Shown piece after piece: positions 9,220 to 18,141 of a DNA stretch of 39,336 nt. This stretch comes from Polymyxa betae (lineage: Eukaryota; Endomyxa; Phytomyxea; Plasmodiophorida; Plasmodiophoridae). The DNA lies in contig RBZT01000349.1 of the NCBI GenBank assembly GCA_003693705.1, positions 1-39,336 on the forward strand. Direction: 5' to 3'. Under the pieces are notes generated by a model. It saw only the letters and a program-made list of their open reading frames with translations, was not told the origin of the DNA and searched no databases. How positions within the stretch are numbered: the stretch's first letter is position 1; each line of letters begins with the position of its first letter. A program made the translations under genes and the position numbers.

Positions 9220-10721
9220 TTAATCAGTTAATGGAATTTCAAACATCAGCGGCGTCATTTTCTTCCCTTCGATGTTGTCGTCGCGTGAACAGATCAGATT
9301 CGCGGTGATATGCTTCTTCGCAGCAATCTCGAGAATGTCGTCCTGAAGCAAGCCGGTATCATCACCAGCTTGCCCTGTTAGGCTCAGTCCAGATATAGTA
9401 CTTTGCTAATTAGTACCTGTGCTAACGAGATAGATGCCCGACATTATCACGACAATTGCTGCAATAAACTCGAGGGCCTGGGTCATAGTGAAGCCGGCCA
9501 TCTCTGGAAGCGAATCTTTAGAGCTTGATAAAGATATGAGACAACTTTCAATGTACCGTTCAAGAAAATGCATCCTCCTAATATGCTTAGAAGTTCATTG
9601 GTGACGACCAGTGTTGGAATCAGAAACAGCTGATTGCTGTATCTCATTGACATGTTCAGCATATAGACCTGACCAGCTCCAAACACCACCACCGATAATA
9701 GCAAGATGTAAGTCCACAGATAGCGGAATGCTGGATATCCTTGAATGCTGGATTTAATCTATAGAAAGTCAGTTCATACAATCACAATCCAGGTGTGGCA
9801 CTTCACTAATTCGATGGAACATTTCCAGGTTAAAGTTGTTAAACTTGCTAAACATCCTGCGAAAATTGGAAATGCAATCTTGGGCGAGATCGACCACGAC
9901 GATCGACGCCAGCTATCGGTAAGCAAATTTCTGGCTCGGTATCCAAATGAATGCTGCCTCGATTGGTTTCTGTCGGAGATGTTATGGAGGTCGGAAGAAC
10001 GGTCATTGAAAGCCAGCTGCTCGATATCTGAGAGAGCTTGCGAATCGAGATAATCGCGACGAATCACGCCGATCAACAGAATCATCTGGAACGCATCAAG
10101 AAAGCGCAAAGGACGAATTGCTTTCTGACCATGAATGATATTAGACAAATTGAATATATGAGAAAGGCGGGCGTTGTCAAATATGCTACAAAATCTTCGA
10201 CACGAAACAGGTCGGGTTCCCTGGACCCACTTCCTGCAATCTGAAGGTCAGCAGGACGATAACGCAACAATCCGTTTCTGAGTTGCCTGTAGCGATGGCG
10301 ACCGAAGATCCAACGATAATGATGACGGTCCCGATCAGGATTGTCTTTGTCAGGCGCTCCTTTAGCACCAAAACCGAACTACGAAACGACAATTGAATGT
10401 TCGTGTTGCTATCAAGATTATCGTATTGGAAGTCTACTTAATCACGTTGTAGACCAGGACGAATGGGGCCAACAGGGCCACCATCGATGCGGGTGCCAGC
10501 CCCAATCCGATGCCGTTTAATACGGTCCCGGTCAGATACATGCATAAGCCCAAGACCCAGTTCCGATTGGTCCAGTACGATGGCCGCAGCTCCTGGTCGA
10601 TGGCGTTTAGCGACAATTTCTGCAGTGAAACGCCGACGTTGTCGAGGATGCCGCCCAGCATGGCCAATACGATCCCGAGCAGTTCCCCATTCGGCATGCC
10701 CCGATCCATTCCCGGTGACAT
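9220..10721 (-). CDS. NIPA-type magnesium transporter, 404 aa, seven exons
   Basis: NIPA proteins are multi-pass membrane proteins of the DMT superfamily that carry Mg2+ and other divalent cations. Exons are 10721-10438, 10378-10287, 10233-10130, 10085-9807, 9758-9557, 9515-9417 and 9374-9220; introns are 59, 53, 44, 48, 41 and 42 nt. The total is 405 codons including stop. Hydrophobic segments alternate with short loops. Family-like stretches are GIVLAMLGGILDNVGVSLQK near the start, LLAPFVLVYNVINSVLVLKE, a long polar loop around residues 190-220, and VVFGAGQVYMLNMSMRYSN. Intron 2 starts with GC (CAG|GCAACT) and is needed to keep the frame. The start ATG is the first in frame. Substrate is inferred from the family. 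Confidence 0.85.
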
Positions 10722-11329
10722 TTTATGGGGCGCACGACCCCCCAGAGGCAGATATTGACAAATTTTAGGAAAATATCAGGAACCGTTTCACCAGAGTGAG
10801 GGCCTTGATTCTCTATTTGGAAATTGGCATGGTTCTGAGCTGCCTGAGAGATACTGCCGATCGGCATTACAGCCCGAATGTCAAGTTATATTTGACCTGA
10901 ATAGAGGCGGCTGGTATGTGATCGTTGAGTAAGTTTCGAGGGCTGTGTACACAGATCTGATGGGATTTGCACCAAAGGAGAAATCGGCTAAGCTAGAGCT
11001 GATGTTCCCGATTATTTGTCGTAAATACCGACATGTTTGCTATCTACTGTAAAAGTCAGCATGTCTATTAATAACGCATCTGATTGAAGCAAATCCGTTG
11101 ATAAACGTATTGTGGTGACGCCGTTTCTTGTTTTGTCTGATGGCCGAGGCAATCGCCAATCGGTGCTGAATCCAAATTAAGAGAGAATTTCCTATATTTA
11201 TATGGGTCTGCGCTGGTCGTCTTTAACCAAATGGTGAAACAAGTTCAAGGAGAAACCAAAAACACAGGTATCAGTAAAACTGATTAATCGAGCAGAATGA
11301 CTGAATGAGTTTTTTTCGAATTTTTCGGA
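10722..11329. other. divergent intergenic region, no gene seen
   Basis: It separates the NIPA start (minus) from the CCCH/Fyv7-like start (plus). A minus-strand ATG frame at about 10867 overlaps the NIPA 5' region but has no acceptor that would join it to NIPA. It presumably holds two promoters and 5' UTRs. Confidence 0.5.
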
Positions 11330-12154
11330 ATGCGTGACGGAGGTTCCAGCCATCAAATTGACAAAATCGGTTTTGCCATGGCGCCTGAAAAGCCGATGTC
11401 CGCTTACAACTCGTCTGAGCGGCAGCGAAAGAGCATCGGTTTGCAGACCCTTCTGAGGAAAAACAAACGATTTGATCCGAAGAAGGCGAAAGCTGATAAA
11501 TACTACCACAAAGCGAAATTACTGCGATCCTATCACACAATGTTAAAACGAGAAACAACTACGCCGGCAGGTGCAACCAAACACCATTCCAACAAAATTA
11601 AATTTGATGAGAATGCGGAAGACAGTTGCGACGACAGCAACGACGACGAAATGCAAGATGTCGATGGCAGCAGTGATGAGGAGCGCTCTTCGAACAAAGC
11701 TTCCGATGATGAAGACGATGGACAGATTTGCAAGTTCTACAACAAAGGGAAAGGATGTAAAGCCGGTGCCAGCTGTACATTCAAACACCAGGGCGAGCCT
11801 GCAAGGAAGATCTCAATATGCAAATTCTATACTTCGAGAACCGGCTGCCAGAAAGGCTCTAAGTGCAAATTCAGGCATGAAGGCCAGCCACAAGTTGTAC
11901 TTCATGAGAACCTTTCGAAGCAATCGATTATGATGAAGATTTGGGAGCAGAAAAAGGCAGAAGCCGAAGCTGCCAAGATCGCCAAGGAGAAAGAGATCGA
12001 ACGCAAGCAGACCGAGAGCCGCCAGCGGAAGCAGGAACGCGCACAGCAATCGAAAAATCTGTTGAGGAAGACGGCAACTGGTCAGCCCTTAATGAAAGGG
12101 CTCATGACCAATCTCCTGAACAAAATCATGAAACAAACACCAGCTAATAACTAA
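11330..12154 (+). CDS. CCCH zinc-finger protein with Fyv7/TAP26-like ends, 274 aa
   Basis: Single exon. The first ATG is 11330; the ATG at 11378 (GCCATGG) has a better context and would remove 16 residues. Two C-x8-C-x5-C-x3-H fingers use C134/C143/C149/H153 and C164/C173/C179/H183, an RNA-binding type. An acidic tract (95-130) precedes them. The flanks are very basic: an N-terminal KYYHKAKLLRSYHTMLKRE block and, after a helical Lys/Glu stretch, a C-terminal RKTATGQPLMKGLMTNLLNK block. The latter resembles the conserved tail of Fyv7/CCDC59 (TAP26), a nucleolar factor for 40S rRNA maturation. I infer a nucleolar ribosome-assembly role with inserted RNA-binding fingers. The stop is 34 bp from the stop of the convergent MGST3-like gene. 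Confidence 0.75.
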   Translation: MRDGGSSHQIDKIGFAMAPEKPMSAYNSSERQRKSIGLQTLLRKNKRFDPKKAKADKYYHKAKLLRSYHTMLKRETTTPAGATKHHSNKIKFDENAEDSCDDSNDDEMQDVDGSSDEERSSNKASDDEDDGQICKFYNKGKGCKAGASCTFKHQGEPARKISICKFYTSRTGCQKGSKCKFRHEGQPQVVLHENLSKQSIMMKIWEQKKAEAEAAKIAKEKEIERKQTESRQRKQERAQQSKNLLRKTATGQPLMKGLMTNLLNKIMKQTPANN

Positions 12155-12188
12155 CTTATTATATTACGGGTGAGTTACAAACCGTTTC

Positions 12189-12808
12189 TCAGGATTGTTT
12201 AAAGATGACGCTATCCTTGGCGAGTTCATAGGCGAGCTTGCCAGCCAGATACAGCACATACCTGCAAATAACAAATCAGAATACATCAGACATGATGACT
12301 ATTTACATTTCGCCTGGGTAAGCACTTGTTAGAAAACATTTTCGAGCAATAATGGAGAATTCTCTTACCGAAGTGATATGGGCCACCTAGCAGACGCGCC
12401 GAGCTCGATTGATTATAACCGAAAGCGAATAGCATTCGGAAAACGAAGATCCAAGCTCCCGCCAGAGCTGTATGCAATGGGTTGTAGATGCCAGCGATTA
12501 GAAAGACGGGCAGAAAGAAGCTCATGAACTCCATATTGTTCTGATGGATACGCTGTGATCGAAGGTAATGGTCGACTTCAGGCTCCGATAGCTTCAGACG
12601 CTTCACATCGCTGTGGCAAACGTCAGCGATAAGAACGGCTGTACACATGCTACGGCGACCTATCACGAGGATAAAGAATCGGCGCCTTGATCTTGGCCTT
12701 TGAGCGAGATTTGGCGACAAATATGACGAAGATGATATTCTGCTGCAGATAGAGAGCCAGCAGGACAGCTATCACGAAGCCGAACTCGGACGAGATGTCG
12801 ATGATCAT
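12189..12808 (-). CDS. MGST3: MGST3-like MAPEG membrane enzyme, 156 aa, with 7-nt microexon
   Basis: MAPEG proteins are four-helix ER membrane enzymes; MGST3 uses glutathione as transferase or peroxidase. Exons are 12808-12660, 12610-12369, 12313-12307 (7 nt) and 12261-12189; introns are 49, 55 and 45 nt. The total is 157 codons including stop, and without the microexon the frame is lost. Family features: EFGFVIAVLLALYLQQN in helix 1, RSQRIHQNNMEF matching the MAPEG R-x-Q-x-x-x-Q-N-x-x-E core, the IYNPLHTALAGAWIFVFRML helix and AFGYN. The spliced C-terminus, GEMYVLYLAGKLAYEL, forms helix 4. The length fits the family. The start was chosen because MIIDISSEFGF aligns with MGST3 N-termini. Confidence 0.88.
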
Positions 12809-12888
12809 GGTGATAAGCGACAGATAACCAAAGTGACAATATTTAAAGAGGAGCGCACAAACTTCCATTTATTTATGTTCATCGCTAC

Positions 12889-12954
12889 TTACTGTACGAA
12901 CAGGAATGGGAAGTCGTTCAGGTCCGCATTGACGTCTGGCTTCTGTCCAGACAT
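12889..12954 (-). promoter_or_regulatory. possible upstream ORF of the MGST3-like gene
   Basis: A 21-codon ATG frame lies 80 bp before the MGST3-like start. Its last codons overlap a consensus splice donor (CAGTAAGT). No acceptor joins it in frame to the main exon, so I read it as an upstream ORF or an alternative 5' exon. The rest of 12955-13385, up to the stop of the reductase gene, holds no gene that I can see. Confidence 0.35.
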
Positions 12955-13385
12955 GGTTCAGAGCAAATCGGTTCGAGCGGGTCCGAGATGGTCGTATGAA
13001 ATGTCGCATGCCGTTCGATCGAATGCGTTCCTGAAAGGCATTTTCATGCTACAAGGATGAATCCAGCAAGATCGCTATGGCACCTTGTCATATTGATTGC
13101 TCGTTAGTTAACAACAATGACATAGCATTGCCGCAGAAATCAAAACTGAAACCAAATAAATAGTTGGCCAAGGCAGATTTCTAGGCCTTGATCAACATCG
13201 AAATTGTCGCTGAACCAGCTATGCTACCCTTTCATCATAATCTTCTGTGATTTGTTCCAAAAACGATATATTTCCTTTCCAAGCGCCCAACGTTTAACAC
13301 GTATAGTTTGGTTGAGTCGTCCGAGACACTGAGACAACCCAGGGCCCATGACATTTATTTGCAGTGAAATGAAGCGGCTGAAGAT

Positions 13386-15359
13386 CTATCCCCAGAGTTC
13401 CGATACTAATCTGTCGTCTTCGCCTAACCGCTTCAGATATAAACCGGCTTGGTCTGCATCGCAGTTTGTCTTCGTCATGACGATATCTCGGAGTAGATTT
13501 CGGATGTCTTTGCCCATGTGGGTCGAGCCACAAATGAAAATGATGGCGGCTTTCTTGTCGATCAGGTCCCAGATTAGTTCCTGCTGCTCTTTCATACGAT
13601 GCTGAATGTACACTTTCTTGTTTGGATCTTCTCGAGAGAATGCCAAGTGTAAGCCTTTCAACACACCTATTTGCTGAGCTTCCATCAACTCTTCTTCGTA
13701 TAAGAAATCATCGTCACGATTCCGGCATCCGAAAAACAAATGCCATTCGGGGAGCTCACCGCGATGATTCTTATACCGATGAATGCCTTCCTGAATGAAA
13801 GCGCGGAAAGGGGCTATTCCAGTCCCTGTTCCACACATGATGATAGGTGTGGCAAAGTCTTCAGGCAGGTAAAACGACGATTTTCTGACGAAGACGTGGC
13901 AAGTATCTTTGCCGGGAGTTAACTTAGTTAGAAAAGTGGAACAGACCCCGTCATGGATGCGATCACGAGCCTTCACGGTTCGAGTTAAAGAGACGGTTAA
14001 ATGAACCTCTTCTGGATGCGCCAATGCTGACGATGCTATCGTAAACATACGCGGCTGAAGATGTGGACATTCCTCTAAGAAATGTTCCAGGGGCAGCATA
14101 ACCGAAGGGAACATGTCTAGAACCTCTGGAATGGTTTTCTTATCCACTACAATATGTTCGTAGTAGTCTTGTTTTCCAGCCGGCAGTGACATGTTCAGCA
14201 AGCGGGTTTTCTCTTCCGCATCACGAGCATATTGTGCCAGAAACCCGAAAAAAGCTTTGCGAGGCGGCGACATTACATCGAGATGCCAAAGAAGAGCATC
14301 GCGAACGGAACAAGGTGACGGTACTGGGAACTTCTTACTGCTGCCAAATTTCAGCCGTTTCATGGTGAATACAGCATCAAGAGCAAAACCGAGACGTTGG
14401 CATAACTTGACGACAACTTTGTAGTCATTACGTGGATGTACACCGATATTATGTGCAGTCCCATACGAGAGCGCCCGATCCCGAAGATCCAGTGCGATAT
14501 GTACAGTCGAAGTCATCTCGGTCGGCTTCTTTAACAATTGAGTTACAGAGAGGACCTTAACAATGCGATGGGTGCTTAAAGAGCTGTTGGAAGAGCGGCG
14601 ATTTCGAAATGAAACGTCGTGATTTGGGAGCTCTTTGGAGAAAACGACACGGAACGACGGCTCGAAAAAGACGACTTGAGATCCCATGGCAGAGCCCGAT
14701 TCAATGCCAAAATGTTCGTTCATCTTTACCCATAGATTAGCGCGCCAGTTCTCGTTTTCTTCTTCGATGCAGCAGCTGTCATCCCCAAGACCCATTTCTA
14801 TGAGCCGAGCACCACCCAAATATGATAACCGCTTATCAACAGTGATACCACATTTGTTGAAATGCTCATACTGACGATTGCCAAGACCGAATACCGCAAA
14901 GGTGACCTTGGAGAGCAACTCACGTTCACGTTCGTCGCTCACCAGCCAATCATAAAATTCGGCTGCGCCATCAGGAGGATCGCCTTCACCATGTGTTGCA
15001 ATATAGATGATAACCAAACGCTCATTTTCAAGCTCTTGGCTATAGTTATAAGATTCGAGATCGCAGAGCCTTGGGGCATAGCCACGAGAACGAGCTTCCT
15101 TGCATAAGCCATCAGCGAGCGATTCCGCAGTTCCCGATTGGGTTCCGAACAGAATGGTTATTTTTGGTCCATTCGCTTGAGATTCATCCGCTGCCTGACT
15201 AGCTGCAGCGGCAGCATTCCGAGATTTAAGCGAAGTTGCATAAGTCATCCGGTCGATATTGAGCGCAACTGATCGGCGCTGATCGAGGAAGTAGGCGATG
15301 ATCAGAATAATGGCGACGCCGAGCACGGCGCCTTCAATTAAATCCATGAACGACACCAT
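13386..15359 (-). CDS. POR: NADPH-cytochrome P450 reductase, 657 aa
   Basis: This ER-anchored diflavin enzyme passes electrons from NADPH through FAD and FMN to cytochromes P450 and other acceptors. Single exon. Residues 6-24 form an N-terminal membrane anchor (AVLGVAIILIIAYFL). The FMN domain shows ILFGTQSGTAESLADG, THGEGDPPDGAAEFYDWL and FGLGNRQYEHFN. The FAD-binding motif RMFTIASS replaces the usual RYYSIASS. The NADPH part has MCGTGTGIAPFRAFIQE, FFGCRNRDDDFLYEEEL and a CGSTHMGKDIRNLL helix. The C-terminus ends LWG, keeping the penultimate Trp that stacks on FAD. The length is normal (about 650-700). Cytochrome P450 targets are not in the window. Confidence 0.95.
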   Translation of the reverse strand: MVSFMDLIEGAVLGVAIILIIAYFLDQRRSVALNIDRMTYATSLKSRNAAAAASQAADESQANGPKITILFGTQSGTAESLADGLCKEARSRGYAPRLCDLESYNYSQELENERLVIIYIATHGEGDPPDGAAEFYDWLVSDERERELLSKVTFAVFGLGNRQYEHFNKCGITVDKRLSYLGGARLIEMGLGDDSCCIEEENENWRANLWVKMNEHFGIESGSAMGSQVVFFEPSFRVVFSKELPNHDVSFRNRRSSNSSLSTHRIVKVLSVTQLLKKPTEMTSTVHIALDLRDRALSYGTAHNIGVHPRNDYKVVVKLCQRLGFALDAVFTMKRLKFGSSKKFPVPSPCSVRDALLWHLDVMSPPRKAFFGFLAQYARDAEEKTRLLNMSLPAGKQDYYEHIVVDKKTIPEVLDMFPSVMLPLEHFLEECPHLQPRMFTIASSALAHPEEVHLTVSLTRTVKARDRIHDGVCSTFLTKLTPGKDTCHVFVRKSSFYLPEDFATPIIMCGTGTGIAPFRAFIQEGIHRYKNHRGELPEWHLFFGCRNRDDDFLYEEELMEAQQIGVLKGLHLAFSREDPNKKVYIQHRMKEQQELIWDLIDKKAAIIFICGSTHMGKDIRNLLRDIVMTKTNCDADQAGLYLKRLGEDDRLVSELWG

Positions 15360-15385
15360 GGCTGGGACGATAATTATAATGCGAC

Positions 15386-15519
15386 CGGGTAGAGAGAGAA
15401 ATCAGAATGTTTTGAGCCTCGGTCTTCCCTTGACAGAATCGACAGAAGAAGTGACGTAAGCGACAGGATTATCTGGGGTAGATGAGGCGACGATCGGGTA
15501 GAGAGAGAAATCAGAATGT
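15386..15519. repeat. 25-bp exact direct repeat, two copies
   Basis: A 25-bp unit beginning CGGGTAGAGAGAGAAATCAG occurs at 15386-15410 and again at 15495-15519, 109 bp apart, directly upstream of the reductase start codon (minus strand). Its GA-rich core could bind a GAGA-type factor, or this could be a small duplication. GGGGTCA-like words cluster just to the right (15590-15620) and reappear near 22563-22587. Confidence 0.7.
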
Positions 15520-15833
15520 AATGATGGGTTTGATGTCTGTCTTGGCTTTAGAGAGACTGTTAACACAGAGTTAAGCGGCGGGACCTATCTGGGGTCAATG
15601 GGGTGACGAATTTGGGGTCGTCTTCTGCTGTCTGTTAATCCAGTCTGTCATAGAGTTAGTATGAGCATGATGCGGGAGTTCAGATAGGTTTCGTACAAGA
15701 TGTGATACAGAACGATTCGGTTGAATCAGTACTCGAATGATCCCCTACGAGCGAACGAGCCGGCGATGAGCACCAGACTGGCAAGGACAAGAGCTTAGGC
15801 GTCGCCTGCCCCGGGTCGCAGCTGGGTCGGCTG

Positions 15834-16004
15834 CTAGCGAATATGTACAATACGGGAGAAACAGATGCCGATCTCGTACGCAGGGATATCGAGATCCCGG
15901 AGACCGGATTTCACATGTTGTCTGAGCTCTGCATTATATCTATCTATATTATGCAAGATGCTGTATGCGAACAGCTCTAAGGGGCATTTTCTGGCTATCA
16001 ACAT
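15834..16004 (-). CDS. possible small protein, 56 aa
   Basis: A minus-strand frame starting at the ATG at 16004 encodes a protein-like sequence with SILHNIDRYNAELRQHVKSG and a hydrophobic C-terminal IGICFSRIVHI. The frame is open a further 19 codons upstream without an ATG, so an upstream exon is possible. No family is recognised. The remaining bases of 15520-16250 hold no other gene that I can see. Confidence 0.3.
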   Translation of the reverse strand: MLIARKCPLELFAYSILHNIDRYNAELRQHVKSGLRDLDIPAYEIGICFSRIVHIR

Positions 16005-16250
16005 TCCAGAACAATCCCGATACCTGCCATTGAGAATATGACAATCAAGAAACGCGAACAATTACGACCGTCATTCATCTAAAAAACGTCTATATACAGT
16101 TATTGTTCTGCAAGCAGGTCTCAATCCAGGCTTGAGTTTTTAAGCAGCAATCAGAATTTTATCGCCTGGAACGAAGGACGCCGTACGAAGTCCGCAATCT
16201 GATCATCATTTCCTGCTGGGGAGTGTTGGCCCATTTCATCACTTTCCTCG

Positions 16251-17368
16251 ATGAAGGATGGCAGCCAGGAGGTCTCGATTCGCATGCCTCACATCGAGGA
16301 GGATGAGATGGAGTTCCTTCATTCACTCGGCTATACCAAGGTCGTAATACGATGGTGGTCGTATTGTCGTTCCCGATCTCTGACCATTTGTCTACATGCT
16401 ATAGGCTATGATTGCTGGTGCTGCTGCTGGGCTCTCAGAGCATCTATTCATGTTCCCAGTTGATACAGTCAAGACCAGATTGCAAGTTATTGGCTTACCT
16501 GGCATGCCCATCTATTCAGGTATGAGATTCCTATATCTTTCTTTGAGCTGGGTTATTACATGAAACGACTTTATTCATATAGTGTTCCTTTCTAAAAATT
16601 ATTCCATAAATTCGTGGATTTTTTGTTTGGAAATTCGCCCTTCTGATGCCCATTTCTGAACGGTTACTTTACACAGGAATATTAGACACATTCAGGAGCA
16701 TCGTTTACAAGGAAGGCGTCCAAGCTCTATACAAAGGCCTTCCAGCCATTCTAGTAGGCGCTGTTCCATCACACGCCGTCTATTTCGCCACCTACGAATA
16801 CGTCAAAGACAAGCTGGGCGGGCGCGGTCCAGGCCACCACCCCGTCATCAATGGCGTCTCTGGCGCTTGTGCCGTCATGGCCCACGACGCCATCGTCACA
16901 CCGCTGGACGTCGTCAAACAGCGCATGCAAATATATCGGTCGCAGCACTCGTCAATCTTCTCCTGCATTCGTTCTATTATCCGCAACGAAGGTCTGCCGA
17001 TCATGTTCGCATCGTATCCAATCACAGTCGCCATGAACGTCCCATTCATGGCCGTACATTTTGCCACCTACGAGAGCGTTAAACTACAGCTGGAGCAGTC
17101 GTTTACGCACGGCGTCTGGTCTCATCTGTTGGCCGGAGCCTGCGCCGGTGCTCTTGGTGGCTTTGTCTCCACGCCCTTCGACGTCTGCAAGACCATGATC
17201 CAGATTCGCGGCGATTCGTCCGGTGCTCGGAACGTATTCCGACAGATTGTTGATCGGGGCGGTGTTCGTGCCCTGTTCCATGGCGCTACAGCTAGATGTC
17301 TGTACTTTACACCAAGTGCTGCCATATGTTGGACTACATACGAGGCGTGTAAATCATGGCTCATGTAA
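16251..17368 (+). CDS. SLC25A28: mitoferrin-type mitochondrial iron carrier, 298 aa, three exons
   Basis: Mitoferrins (yeast MRS3/4) carry Fe2+ across the inner mitochondrial membrane for haem and Fe-S cluster synthesis. Exons are 16251-16340, 16405-16519 and 16677-17368; introns are 64 and 157 nt, the second being the longest in the window. The three SLC25 signature repeats are present: PVDTVKTRLQ, PLDVVKQRMQIY and PFDVCKTMIQ. Mitoferrin-specific context is clear: AVPSHAVYFATYEYVKDKL, HDAIVTPLDVVKQRM and TVAMNVPFMAVHFATYES, the last holding the Met-containing contact site region. Length is typical of the carrier family (about 300). The ATG at 16251 gives an acidic N-terminal tail before the first helix. 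Confidence 0.93.
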
Positions 17369-17439
17369 TGTTACATTTAATGTATCAACTCCATTGAGTC
17401 AATCATCGTTCTCCGGAACCAAATACCAACTAAAAGTAA

Positions 17440-17769
17440 ATGACTAACAGCGGCGCTCTGCGTTTCCTGCTGGGTTCACGCGAGCGCGATATTCTTCGCC
17501 GACATCGGCGCTGCAATGGCGGACAACGACCCGATGCTGGTCGGCGACCGGATGCGATCGCCGAGAACGAGACGCCACTTGATCGCCATGATTCCGAGGC
17601 GTTGCAGCTGACGCTCTCGTGCAGCAGCACGGCGTCATGGTCGGAACCCGTCGCCATCCATGCCTATTCCGGCCCCATCGAATATGGAGACTTTCGAATT
17701 ACAGATCGAGCCCGGATCCCGCCCTGTCGTCTGATGTCGTCGTCATCGCTCAGCTCTTCGTTTCAATAG
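17440..17769 (+). CDS. doubtful ORF, 109 aa
   Basis: An ATG frame of 109 codons in GC-rich DNA between mitoferrin and CDC45. It is rich in Arg, Ser and Pro with no known domain. Both strands are open over much of this stretch because of base composition, so it may not be a gene. Other frames here (for example one starting at about 17516) could also belong to an intron-containing gene that I cannot resolve. Confidence 0.25.
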   Translation: MTNSGALRFLLGSRERDILRRHRRCNGGQRPDAGRRPDAIAENETPLDRHDSEALQLTLSCSSTASWSEPVAIHAYSGPIEYGDFRITDRARIPPCRLMSSSSLSSSFQ

Positions 17770-18141
17770 AATCACCTCTCCGCCCTCGCTTGCTCGTATT
17801 CTCCAGCTCAAATAAAAACCATCTCTCACGCCGTAATAGACGTTAGTTGGCCGCGAGCGGGCGGGAAACTCGAACGTGCGCTTGTTGAAAGCCGCGCACC
17901 TAGGTCGAATACTCGTCCTCGGGGGAATCTGCCAACCACGATCCGGGAAGCGCCGCCGACCCCCGCCACCTTGTCTGCCCTGTCCCGGTAGGAAAGCGGG
18001 CCAGTAACTACAGTAGTACCTAGTGACGGGGCCGGTACGACTGTAGCGGGTCGCTGCGTTACATCTCGAGTCAGACCGAGTCTGTGTCTCTCCGTCTCTC
18101 TGTATCATCTGTCTATTTAATCATCATCATCGTTGTATTCA
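17770..18141. other. GC-rich leader region upstream of CDC45
   Basis: About 370 bp without a supported gene. From 17840 to 18060 it is strongly GC-rich with several short inverted words (such as GCGGGCC and GGGCCGG), and becomes TC- and CAT-rich just before the CDC45 ATG. It could be a promoter or a structured RNA. I do not recognise any RNA family in it. Confidence 0.35.

Noticed and set aside
17743-18108. 121-aa minus-strand frame in GC-rich DNA
   Set aside because: Arg/Gly-rich sequence in a GC-rich stretch where several frames are open by composition; no domain or context.
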